Of a DNA stretch of 7,353 bases, positions 1 through 6,119 are shown piece after piece. The notes under the pieces are model-generated. The model was not told the origin of the DNA. It did not search any database and was given only the letters and a program-made list of their open reading frames with translations. Numbering within the stretch: the first letter of the stretch is position 1; the number at the start of each line of letters is the position of its first letter. The position numbers and the translations under genes are program-made. Origin of the DNA: Candidatus Woesearchaeota archaeon (lineage in GTDB: Archaea > Nanobdellota > Nanobdellia > Woesearchaeales > UBA525); assembly GCA_018221245.1 (NCBI GenBank), contig JAAOYH010000032.1, forward strand, positions 1 to 7,353. The letters are read 5' to 3'.

Positions 1-2
1 AT

Positions 3-977
3 CTCAGAGAGTCAGGATACGAGCTAACCACATTCCAGGAGCAATCCTCAAAGCAGGGAAGTGCAGTCCTCACTTTTGATGACAGTACGGAGAGCCAGTT
101 CAGAATCCTTCCAGATGGGAATATAGACCCATATTCAGCAGTAGGAATTCTTGAGAGGTACAAGTGGCAGCATCCAGAATGGCCAGTAACAGCAACATTC
201 TTCGTGAACACAACCACAGAGTCAGGCAAACAACCATTCGAACAAGAAGGTCTGGCAAAGAGAAAGCTAGAATACCTCGTGAACAACGGATACGAAATAG
301 GAAGCCACGGGGCAAGACACAAGAACTACAAGAAACTCTCATACAAAGAGGTACAAAACGATCTGAACGAGTTCAAAGAGAAAATAAGAGGATACCTTCC
401 CAACTACGAGGTCAAGTCCTTCGCATACCCATTCGGAAGTATACCTGAGAAGAAAATCCAAGAACTGGTCTCAACAAACTACCCATATACTGCTCACGCA
501 TGGGGAGGACTAGCTAAAGGAGAACGTAACCTAACCCCTAGAATAGAGACGGGTCCTGAGACTGTGCTGGCCAGTTATACCCGACAAAACGTTTATAAAC
601 AAAGAGCTTTTCGCGAAGCACATGCAAGGAGTGATCCACAGCTACAAGCGCAGCAGGCACAGGCAGACCACCAACCAGATGATAATCGTCGTGGATGGAG
701 TGGACAGCAGAGAGAAGGCCGAGAAGCTAGTGGGCCAGACAGTCAGCTGGAGCACAGGGAAGCAGCAGCTGAAGGGAGAAGTTCGTTCAGCCCATGGGAA
801 TTCTGGCGCCTTGCGAGTTCTATTCGAGACAGGTATGCCTGGACAGTCTCTGGGGCAGCCCGTTACGCTCCAATAGCGTTCATACCTCTCCTTATACCGT
901 TCCTTCTACCTATGATAGTGCCCAGAAGGCATAGCCTATACGCTGAGAGACCGTACGAGGTCTTGACTCCCCGTTAG
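3..977 (+). CDS. Polysaccharide deacetylase (CE4/NodB family), 5' partial, with an anomalous C-terminal frame
   Basis: CE4 enzymes remove N- or O-acetyl groups from surface polysaccharides using a bound metal. The start lies left of the window, and the frame is open from base 3. Counting from the first complete codon, the metal-binding TFDD motif is at residues 24-27 (D26/D27), the SHGARH motif supplies H102 and H106, and AYPFG (141-145) matches the third motif. The typical closing segment, NLTPRIETG followed by ASYTRQ, ends near base 585. After that the frame stays open for about 127 more codons across the whole L35Ae gene in another phase, and ends at TAG 975-977. The tail is low-complexity (Q/R/A-rich) and then has a hydrophobic stretch, FIPLLIPFLLPMIV, followed by RR. 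I regard the deacetylase domain as certain and the tail as doubtful: it may be a lost stop, an assembly frameshift, or a real overlapping extension. A shift to the phase ending at TAA 596-598 would give a normal-looking end. Confidence 0.8.
   Translation, partial: LRESGYELTTFQEQSSKQGSAVLTFDDSTESQFRILPDGNIDPYSAVGILERYKWQHPEWPVTATFFVNTTTESGKQPFEQEGLAKRKLEYLVNNGYEIGSHGARHKNYKKLSYKEVQNDLNEFKEKIRGYLPNYEVKSFAYPFGSIPEKKIQELVSTNYPYTAHAWGGLAKGERNLTPRIETGPETVLASYTRQNVYKQRAFREAHARSDPQLQAQQAQADHQPDDNRRGWSGQQREGREASGPDSQLEHREAAAEGRSSFSPWEFWRLASSIRDRYAWTVSGAARYAPIAFIPLLIPFLLPMIVPRRHSLYAERPYEVLTPR
591..600 (+). promoter_or_regulatory. TATA box for leaderless L35Ae transcript
   Basis: The palindromic GTTTATAAAC is centred about 26-27 nt upstream of the ATG at 622. 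That spacing puts the transcription start at or next to the start codon, as in archaeal leaderless mRNAs. No convincing Shine-Dalgarno sequence precedes the ATG, which agrees. The same 10-mer serves as the putative xerA TATA box at 6968-6977 on the other strand. The element lies inside the open frame of the deacetylase. Confidence 0.6.
622..876 (+). CDS. rpl35ae: Large-subunit ribosomal protein L35Ae
   Basis: This 84-residue protein belongs to the archaeal/eukaryotic L35Ae family, a small beta-barrel protein of the large ribosomal subunit; bacteria lack it. Visible family hallmarks are the basic YKRSRHRQ near the N-terminus (8-15), NQMII (18-22), GVDSREKAEKLVG (26-38), HGNSGALRV (58-66) and GMPGQSLG (71-78). 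Its length is normal for archaeal members. The ATG start fits the TATA spacing; upstream in-frame codons lack family-like sequence. It sits wholly inside another open frame that continues from the upstream deacetylase, and its stop (TAG 874-876) is followed by a convergent intergenic gap. Transcription is probably independent of the deacetylase. The assignment rests on recalled motifs and is strong. Confidence 0.93.
   Translation: MQGVIHSYKRSRHRQTTNQMIIVVDGVDSREKAEKLVGQTVSWSTGKQQLKGEVRSAHGNSGALRVLFETGMPGQSLGQPVTLQ
919..963. terminator. Two small hairpins in the convergent gap; possible terminator or 3' UTR structure
   Basis: Between L35Ae and the convergent membrane-protein gene are two inverted repeats: TGCC/GGCA (919-922 with 928-931, 5-nt loop) and AGACC/GGTCT (948-952 with 959-963, 6-nt loop GTACGA). 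No poly-T tract follows on either strand, so an archaeal U-tract terminator is not evident. The structures could block read-through from either side or be chance. The second hairpin lies only about 10 nt from the stop codon of the minus-strand gene. Confidence 0.25.
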
Positions 978-1381
978 TGCTCTGTCAGGCCGCCAACGAG
1001 CAGCAGGGCACCCTCTACCGTGATTATAATCTGGTAGATTAGAGTGTTCTTGATGCCGAGCGTGAACCCGATTACGCTGAACTGGTTCAGTATGGGAACC
1101 AGGCCAACGACGAACAGGATCAGTCCTGCACCAATCAAGAACCAGTGCAGGTTGTGCGCTGGAGGCTCGATGAATCCATCTATTACCACATAGAGTCCTG
1201 CTACAGCCACAATCCAGATAGCTATCTGGACCGGGAGCTCCATCATAAAGCTTGGAAGGCCCAAGCCGAGCCAGCCCATCCTAACGACAATCGGCAGTGC
1301 ACCGAATACCACCAGAACAAGTCCGACGAAAAAGCTGACAGTGTCTCTTGGCCGTGTAAAGACTATTCCTTGTTTATCCAT
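974..1381 (-). CDS. Small integral membrane protein with four predicted helices, function unknown
   Basis: This 135-residue protein is almost entirely membrane-embedded. Hydrophobic segments lie at about 15-35, 50-69, 79-99 and 102-130, with short loops and few charges; the basic N-terminus (KQ...RPRD) suggests that both ends are cytoplasmic. The pattern GAGLILFVVGLVPILN followed by VIGF resembles small orphan membrane proteins common in DPANN genomes, but I do not recognise a named family. I chose ATG 1379-1381 over the in-frame GTG at 1388-1390 because GGTGAT (1386-1391) sits 4 nt upstream of that ATG as a good Shine-Dalgarno site and includes the GTG itself. The GTG start would begin directly after the upstream TAG and add three residues. 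It is the third gene of the operon and probably the membrane partner of the coiled-coil protein. Its TAA overlaps the TAG of the convergent plus-strand frame (TTAG, 974-977). Confidence 0.75.
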   Translation of the reverse strand: MDKQGIVFTRPRDTVSFFVGLVLVVFGALPIVVRMGWLGLGLPSFMMELPVQIAIWIVAVAGLYVVIDGFIEPPAHNLHWFLIGAGLILFVVGLVPILNQFSVIGFTLGIKNTLIYQIIITVEGALLLVGGLTEH

Positions 1382-1385
1382 GATT

Positions 1386-1391
1386 ATCACC
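1386..1391 (-). promoter_or_regulatory. Shine-Dalgarno site GGTGAT deciding the start of the 135-residue protein
   Basis: On the minus strand GGTGAT lies 4 nt before ATG 1381 and overlaps the last base of the upstream gene's TAG. It matches the archaeal 16S anti-SD complement and implies translational coupling between the second and third genes of the operon. Confidence 0.55.
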
Positions 1392-2302
1392 TATGCTGCT
1401 TTATGTTGTATATCGCTAAAGAATATTCTTCCTCTATCTATCTCTTCTTTTACCCATTGGAGAAGGTCTGCAGATAGCTTATCAAGTTTCTTGACTTCCT
1501 CTTCTGCCCAGGGATAGCCTATTCCGGCAACAAAGGAGCCTCTCTGCCCTTCAGGGGTAGCGTACTCCATTATTATCTGCTTTTTCTTATGGATGTCTGC
1601 AGACATTTCTCTCAGTAGAATAACACTAATCTCAATAATGAAAGTCAAATCCGTGAAAGCCATTTCGACGTTCTTGTGCGCAGTCTCATGCTCGGACAAG
1701 TCCTTATCTGTCAGATTGCCTTTCCTCATATCATCGTTAGCATGCCCAGATGCCTTGTGGAATCTCTTCTCTTCCTTTCTTAGCCTAAGACTCCTAGCCA
1801 ATCCTTCTCTCGCCTGACTGTCTATCTTCAGGATCATTGAGGAAGAGAATTTCAAGCTCTGGAAAGAACCTAACTCTTTTAGGAACTCGTTGAACGTTTT
1901 TTCGAGATCTAAGACTTCTTTCTTCACTTCTTCATTCAGTTTCTGCACCTTTTCATCTTTAGCGGCTTGAGGATGGCTGCGGACATAGATTAGAAGATTG
2001 TCTCTCGTCATGTTAATTTCGGTAAGGTTATCGTTTAGTTCCTTCTTCGCGATTCTAATCTCGCCTTCGAGCAGGGCTACTATCTCAGATACCTCTTTGA
2101 AATATTTCTTGAAGACTTTCCTTACATCTTCATGCATCACTTTATCGCCATGAATAAGAGCGTCGAAAGATTTGAAGGCCAAATCCATATCGTTCATTAT
2201 ACCTGGGAGCTTCCTGAATTTTCTGGCAGCGAGACGCATCAAGGAGTTGTTAGTCCTGAGATTGAGTTTCTCAAACATGTTTCCTAGTATCGCTGATGCC
2301 AT
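1391..2302 (-). CDS. Coiled-coil/helical protein of unknown function, second gene of the operon
   Basis: This 303-residue soluble protein is predicted to be almost all helix. The N-terminal part is basic (NSLMRLAARKFRKL, about 19-32). A long heptad-rich region follows at 60-145 (KKYFKEVSEIVALLEGEIRI onward, then EKVQKLNEEVKKEVLDLEKT). A basic and histidine-bearing segment at 165-212 holds H182, H187, H205 and H209 (HETAH), followed by an apolar helix at 214-232 (FTDLTFIIEISVILLREM), too interrupted by acidic residues to be a clear membrane span. The C-terminal part has GYPWAEEEVKKL and LLQWVKEEI. No signal peptide, no cysteines and no catalytic motif are seen. The start ATG overlaps the stop of the large membrane protein (TGATG, 1 nt), with a strong purine-rich SD at 2307-2316. 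It is very probably an adaptor or cytoplasmic partner of the large protein; no family was recognised. Confidence 0.75.
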   Translation of the reverse strand: MASAILGNMFEKLNLRTNNSLMRLAARKFRKLPGIMNDMDLAFKSFDALIHGDKVMHEDVRKVFKKYFKEVSEIVALLEGEIRIAKKELNDNLTEINMTRDNLLIYVRSHPQAAKDEKVQKLNEEVKKEVLDLEKTFNEFLKELGSFQSLKFSSSMILKIDSQAREGLARSLRLRKEEKRFHKASGHANDDMRKGNLTDKDLSEHETAHKNVEMAFTDLTFIIEISVILLREMSADIHKKKQIIMEYATPEGQRGSFVAGIGYPWAEEEVKKLDKLSADLLQWVKEEIDRGRIFFSDIQHKAA

Positions 2303-5300
2303 CAGACTCCCCCTCCAGACATAGTCCTTCTTTGTATCTTTTTGTCAGGAATGGGTCCTTCCATACGGTGTGCCCTGTTCAGCTCATTTGCTGTTCTTCC
2401 AGTTACCTTCCGAGTATTATCGGCATCCCCTACGAAATGGGATTCATCCCCTCCGGTGAAGGTGTGGGCAAAAATCTTATCATCCCTATCGTTTATTGTC
2501 TTCTGCACTTCATCCATCTCTTTCTTTAGCTCTCTGGTCTCTCCCTCAAGCTGTGGATGCTCTGCAATAACTCTCTGGAGAAGACCATCGAAGTCCTCGA
2601 GTATGGATGAACGAAGTTTCGTTAGCTTGTCTCTGTATTCCTCAAGTTTTGCTTCTTCCTTTGGATCCCTCTTCGCGTTATGGATCGTGGAGTTCAGGCC
2701 CGCGTGTGCCGCCATCACACTTGTCATCAGCAGCACGTCTATAGCTGAGTGAATGGAAGCTATGGCTCCCGCAACATCTGACCACTTGTGTGATGAAGAC
2801 TTCATGGATTCGTCTATGATTTTAAGACCCGCATCTATATTCTTTAACGAGGTGGTAATGATATCTTTTCTCCTCACATTTCCTTTATCCGTGAATATCG
2901 CTTTATTGTGCTTCTTTTTCAGCAGCTTCATGTGCTCGTTGACATCCTTCACATAGTTCTTAAGGGCATCGTCAAGCTTCTCATCATCATACCTGGTGCT
3001 GGTTTCATCACTGAAATGCGCCTCCTTGATATCCTCAGATATTTTTGACTCGTCTTTCCCTACGTCTCCTTTGAATCCTTCTTCAGCCTCTTCGACAGCG
3101 TCCTCCTCTTCCTTGACATAATCTGCCATTTCCTCAACAGGAGTTGCATGCTCAGAGATAGCCGGTCTGTCCTTAGTGCCGTCAGGTTCGTCTGATGTTC
3201 CTTCATCCTTTACAGCCCAAACATAAAGATAAATAGCATCGTCACTCGCAGGAACATCTTTTAGGCCAATATCTGCAAACTTGAATTTGACAGTTTTTTC
3301 ATTATCAAAAGAAGTGGTTTTAGAAGTCCCATTTATGACAACACCTGCGATAGAGTAATTATGAACCGTATCTACAGGACCATCTTTAGATTTATCAAAC
3401 ACGTGCAGTTCACCTGTAGCTTCTAATAGTTTTTCTCTAGGGAACTTGTCAGTGGATACCCACTGTAGAGTATCTTTATCGAATTCCAATCCTTCAAAAG
3501 TTTCTCCATCAATATGTACAGAGAGATTAATCGCAAGAGGTATTTTCTGTCTGGTTTCCTTATCTCCACAGGTTATGTTAATTGGAATTCCTTCTGAAGA
3601 TTGAGCATCCTTTTTGACCTCAATGATTAGCTTGCCTTCTTTACCAACCTCATATCCTAGCTCGGCGAGAGTGAAAACTGCTTCCTTAACATTTTCGAAT
3701 GGCTTCTCTGCACCCTCCTGCAATTTTATCTTGAGAATGGAGTAATTGTCATGAAGATTTGAGGGTTTATCTGCACCGGGAATCGTTCCTATAGTTATCT
3801 TAATTGTTGCTGCTTTGAGTTTCTCAGGTTCAAAAGTATCACTCGATAAGAGAATACCTTCTCCTTCAGAATTAACACCTTCAAAAGTCTCATCTCCTAT
3901 AGTAACAAATAGGTTTGCGTTCACTGGAGCTGGAGAACCTGACTCGACAAACTGGAGAGTTATAGGAACACCTGTGGAAGGGTCAGATTTCCGTATATCA
4001 TCAGCATTCCCTGATATTATCTTCCTGTTAGAGATGAATTCTTTTACCATGGTTTCCCACTGAGCGATGTTAATTTTCTGGCTCTGCTCGTACTGCTCCC
4101 AACCGTTGCTAGTGACATGAAGGTCTCTATCTCCTCTAGTAGTAGCAATCCTAAGAGAAAGGGCTTTAACCGAATCGAAGATTGAATCTGCTTCAGATGA
4201 TCTGCCTTCTATTCCTTCATCGTCCCCAATGATAGTTGCAGTATCTAAAAGCACCAAAAAGTGAATCTCAGACACCAGTCCCCTTAACTCTTCAGTTCTT
4301 GTGTCTCCGAACTCGTGATGTGCTCTAGGAGAAATGTCCTTATATTTCCCATCGTTTACTATGTCTGAAAATAGACTTTCGCACGAACTAAACTTACCTA
4401 ATGCGTTGTTTAGCGTCTTTCTGAACTCTATAACTGGCCCTCTGAATTTATCTCCTCCCGTTCTTAAATCGTTAGGAAGGTTTGGTCTTGGAACTTTATT
4501 AATTTGATCCCCTGCCTCAGATAAAGTGTTACTCAAATCCAAAAGGGCATCCCCTAACTTGCCGAGTTCCTCAGTGAATAGTTCTCCATCGTTGATATGA
4601 CCATCCTCTCCTTTTTCAGGAGGTTTAGTCTCTATGTTCTCTTCGGTTGGAACCTCACTCTTGGACAACAAATCCTCTTCTTTTCTCCTATCAGGGTATT
4701 TCCAGTGAGCTGTGGTCCACATGCTCTGTCCTTTGTCATTTTTTGCTGCAACTCTGTATTGGTACAGCAATCCTGGCTTGTACCTGCTTCCGTACCAATC
4801 GGACCATCTTCTCGGATTATACCATCTTCTGATAGGTGATTTTGTATCTGAATAATAGTTGGAACGAGTTTCAGCAAGTTGCTTCCATCCCTTCCCCACA
4901 TTCAACATAGATCCTTTCCAGAAACCTTTCCTCAGTGCTCCTGGAAGTACTCTCCTTTGGACAGCGTAGGAATACACATTCTCGTCTCCTGGACGGCCAT
5001 CCCAGGTGACATCGACGTTCCCATTATCAACGTTGTCTTGAGCAATGCAGTTTTTCACAGGGCCTGGTGCCTGACCTCCTTTGATTATTCCTTCGGGGAG
5101 CTCTTCAGTAGAAGTTCCGGAGCTCCTATCATTCTTATCTCTACCACTTCTAGAAGAGCCTCCGCCTTTATTCCCGAACCATCCTCCATCTCCACCTATT
5201 CCAGAGATCCCACCTATCATCTGGAACAGTTTAACGATAAGAGCAAAGACCATTATTATGAGCATCCAACTGTTCGACAGTTCGACAAAGCCAGATACTG

Positions 5301-5850
5301 TAGGGTACATGTCTGATAACCACATGGAGAGCGTGCTCGTCATGAATGAGGACCATATGAATCCTAGTAGCAGTGCAGACAGTCCTATCACATGATGGAT
5401 TGTGGTATTCTCTCCGCCCTTGTCTTTCCTGAATGCGATGAAGAGTGCGGCTATCGCAGGGACCACAGTAATCAGAGTCCATATTATTGCCGCGTATCCT
5501 GTGGCAGATGCCAAGATGACGTCCCTAGGCACGAGGAATGCAGACAATACAGCAATACCTCCTGCAACTACGTTAGAGACTTTCTTGTCAAGACTTCCAC
5601 TACCCATCCCGTCTCCTTTGAACAGGAATTTTCTACCCCCATAATTCAGGAGGCTGAATATGATCATGAAGAAGACAAACCTTGCGAAGCCTACAGCTAC
5701 GTTTTCGTTTGCGAGTGATGGTATCTGGAAAACGTCAGCTATAGTCGTCACGACCATGTCAAGTGGTGCTAGCCCAGTTCTCGCCGCTAATGCTAACGGT
5801 AGAGCTGCCAGAGCTGCTGTGAAGAATCCTGTTGCTCGCGCGTACCTCAT
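2302..5850 (-). CDS. Large multidomain membrane protein: multi-TM block, FN3-like domain, duplicated beta domain, coiled coils; function unknown
   Basis: This 1182-residue protein heads the three-gene operon. In order: a signal-like hydrophobic segment (7-24); further membrane helices at about 51-71, 91-110, 113-140, 152-175 and 192-216; a Gly/Ser/Arg linker (216-250); an FN3-like domain (259-385) with VTWDG, a Tyr/Arg strand and YQYRVAAKN; a helical region (420-615); two tandem homologous domains (627-748 and 754-882); an acidic linker (about 885-945, EEEDAVEEAEEGF); a helical/coiled-coil region (955-1125); and a polar tail ending SGGGV. Basic loops at 72-90 and 141-148 and the basic linker after the last helix place the soluble bulk in the cytoplasm by the positive-inside rule. 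ATG 5850 is preferred to the GTG codons at 5862 and 5859 because GGTGGAT lies 3 nt before it, but the TATA box would also allow a near-leaderless GTG 5862 start (1186 residues). No enzyme motif is visible. A membrane-anchored scaffold or a secretion/envelope component is possible, but that is inference only. Confidence 0.85.
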   Translation of the reverse strand: MRYARATGFFTAALAALPLALAARTGLAPLDMVVTTIADVFQIPSLANENVAVGFARFVFFMIIFSLLNYGGRKFLFKGDGMGSGSLDKKVSNVVAGGIAVLSAFLVPRDVILASATGYAAIIWTLITVVPAIAALFIAFRKDKGGENTTIHHVIGLSALLLGFIWSSFMTSTLSMWLSDMYPTVSGFVELSNSWMLIIMVFALIVKLFQMIGGISGIGGDGGWFGNKGGGSSRSGRDKNDRSSGTSTEELPEGIIKGGQAPGPVKNCIAQDNVDNGNVDVTWDGRPGDENVYSYAVQRRVLPGALRKGFWKGSMLNVGKGWKQLAETRSNYYSDTKSPIRRWYNPRRWSDWYGSRYKPGLLYQYRVAAKNDKGQSMWTTAHWKYPDRRKEEDLLSKSEVPTEENIETKPPEKGEDGHINDGELFTEELGKLGDALLDLSNTLSEAGDQINKVPRPNLPNDLRTGGDKFRGPVIEFRKTLNNALGKFSSCESLFSDIVNDGKYKDISPRAHHEFGDTRTEELRGLVSEIHFLVLLDTATIIGDDEGIEGRSSEADSIFDSVKALSLRIATTRGDRDLHVTSNGWEQYEQSQKINIAQWETMVKEFISNRKIISGNADDIRKSDPSTGVPITLQFVESGSPAPVNANLFVTIGDETFEGVNSEGEGILLSSDTFEPEKLKAATIKITIGTIPGADKPSNLHDNYSILKIKLQEGAEKPFENVKEAVFTLAELGYEVGKEGKLIIEVKKDAQSSEGIPINITCGDKETRQKIPLAINLSVHIDGETFEGLEFDKDTLQWVSTDKFPREKLLEATGELHVFDKSKDGPVDTVHNYSIAGVVINGTSKTTSFDNEKTVKFKFADIGLKDVPASDDAIYLYVWAVKDEGTSDEPDGTKDRPAISEHATPVEEMADYVKEEEDAVEEAEEGFKGDVGKDESKISEDIKEAHFSDETSTRYDDEKLDDALKNYVKDVNEHMKLLKKKHNKAIFTDKGNVRRKDIITTSLKNIDAGLKIIDESMKSSSHKWSDVAGAIASIHSAIDVLLMTSVMAAHAGLNSTIHNAKRDPKEEAKLEEYRDKLTKLRSSILEDFDGLLQRVIAEHPQLEGETRELKKEMDEVQKTINDRDDKIFAHTFTGGDESHFVGDADNTRKVTGRTANELNRAHRMEGPIPDKKIQRRTMSGGGV
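2307..2316 (-). promoter_or_regulatory. Shine-Dalgarno site within the 3' end of the large gene
   Basis: GGAGGGGGAG on the minus strand lies 4 nt before the ATG of the 303-residue protein. It is itself made of the last codons (Gly-Gly-Val) of the large upstream gene, so the glycine-rich C-terminus there may partly be dictated by the ribosome binding site. It signals translational coupling. Confidence 0.6.
3205..3591 (-). repeat. Tandem protein domain, copy 2 of 2
   Basis: This encodes residues about 754-882. It matches copy 1 through GIPI, INLSVHIDGETFEG, DKFPREKLLEAT, VHNYSI and FKFADIG, ending in a strand with AVKD. The spacing between landmarks is nearly the same as in copy 1. It is followed directly by an acidic linker. 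Confidence 0.7.
3607..3972 (-). repeat. Tandem protein domain, copy 1 of 2
   Basis: This encodes residues about 627-748 of the large membrane protein. Shared landmarks with copy 2, in the same order, are GVPI, ANLFVTIGDETFEG, DTFEPEKLKAAT, HDNYSI and FTLAELG, ending in a beta strand with KKD. The alternating hydrophobic pattern indicates a beta-sandwich-like fold. The copies are diverged, so this is an old duplication. I do not recognise a named family. Confidence 0.7.
4696..5076 (-). other. FN3-like domain with an unusual Trp/Arg/Tyr-rich insertion
   Basis: This segment encodes the FN3-like part of the large protein (residues about 259-385). The beginning APGPVKN, the strand VDVTWDG, GWKQLAE with NYYSDT, and the closing LLYQYRVAAKNDKGQSMW follow the usual FN3 strand order. 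The domain is about 125 residues, longer than the usual 85-100, because of two insertions: one after the VQRRV strand and one of about 20 residues rich in W, R and Y between NYYSDT and YKPG. Confidence 0.6.
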
Positions 5851-5885
5851 GCCATCCACCACTCGTCTTATCCTCGAGAGAATGA

Positions 5886-5895
5886 CTTTATAAAT
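5886..5895 (-). promoter_or_regulatory. TATA box for the three-gene operon
   Basis: On the minus strand ATTTATAAAG is centred near 5891, which predicts a transcription start near 5865. That gives a leader of about 15 nt to ATG 5850, with room for the GGTGGAT ribosome site, or a nearly leaderless mRNA if GTG 5862 is used. It is the only good TATA box seen for the operon. Confidence 0.6.
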
Positions 5896-5963
5896 CTTGC
5901 CTTGTCGTCAATATTCACGCCTGAGAAATATCCGAAAAAAATTTACTAAAAACAGAATCATTA

Positions 5964-5980
5964 ATTAATAATAATTATAA
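5964..5980 (+). repeat. 17-nt AT-only direct repeat, copy 1
   Basis: ATTAATAATAATTATAA occurs here and again at 7329-7345 in the same orientation, so the two copies bracket xerA at a distance of about 1.37 kb. The sequence is low complexity, so chance is possible, but an exact 17-nt match flanking a recombinase gene merits recording. Confidence 0.4.
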
Positions 5981-6084
5981 GCTTTGATTAAGATTATTAG
6001 AAAATAATATTTATCAATATCTACAATATATGCTTAAAAGTTATAGAATAAAACATCAATAATTACAATATAGAAATAAACATC

Positions 6085-6118
6085 AAAAAACACCAAAAAT
6101 AATAAGCAAAGCCAAAAA
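6085..6118 (-). terminator. Poly-T terminator region of xerA
   Basis: Just after the xerA stop the minus strand has three T tracts: five at 6118-6114, five at 6099-6095 and six at 6090-6085. Archaeal RNA polymerase terminates at such U tracts without needing a hairpin. A further seven T at 5941-5935 would catch read-through before the operon promoter. Confidence 0.55.
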
Positions 6119-6119
6119 G

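Larger units (their letters stand above)
5896..6119. other. AT-rich intergenic spacer between xerA and the operon
   Basis: No coding capacity is visible in 224 nt. The lines from 5941 to 6060 contain only 9 G/C in each 60 bases (15%), against roughly 45-55% in flanking genes. The spacer holds A-tracts that are T-tracts on the transcribed minus strand (including seven at 5935-5941), a weak hairpin ATTATT/AATAAT (5993-5998 with 6003-6008), and one copy of a 17-nt AT sequence also found at 7329-7345. It could be a terminator/promoter insulator, a nucleoid-protein target or an unwinding element. Confidence 0.6.

Noticed and set aside
164..448. Plus-strand 94-codon frame over the deacetylase
   Set aside because: Arg/Gln/Lys-rich shadow in another phase of a clear CE4 domain; no promoter or ribosome site.
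877..973. An RNA gene in the convergent gap
   Set aside because: Only two short stems; no tRNA or known RNA pattern, and no promoter directed at it.
1145..1477. Plus-strand frame opposite the small membrane protein
   Set aside because: It spans the junction of two well-supported minus-strand genes, has no domain-like pattern, and is best explained as an antisense shadow.
4632..4901. Minus-strand 89-codon frame inside the large gene
   Set aside because: Shadow frame within the FN3-coding segment; the main frame is continuous and has recognisable motifs.
5081..5395. Plus-strand proline/serine-rich frames opposite the N-terminal membrane block
   Set aside because: Typical antisense product of Gly-rich linker and membrane-helix codons; no promoter or SD.
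2302..5850. A type IV secretion (VirB6/TrbL-like) component from the N-terminal membrane block
   Set aside because: The multi-TM pattern is generic; no VirB4/VirD4-type ATPase or other secretion gene lies in the window.
6046..6090. Repeat array from two AAACATCAA-like motifs
   Set aside because: Only two imperfect, low-complexity copies; not a CRISPR array or clear iteron set.
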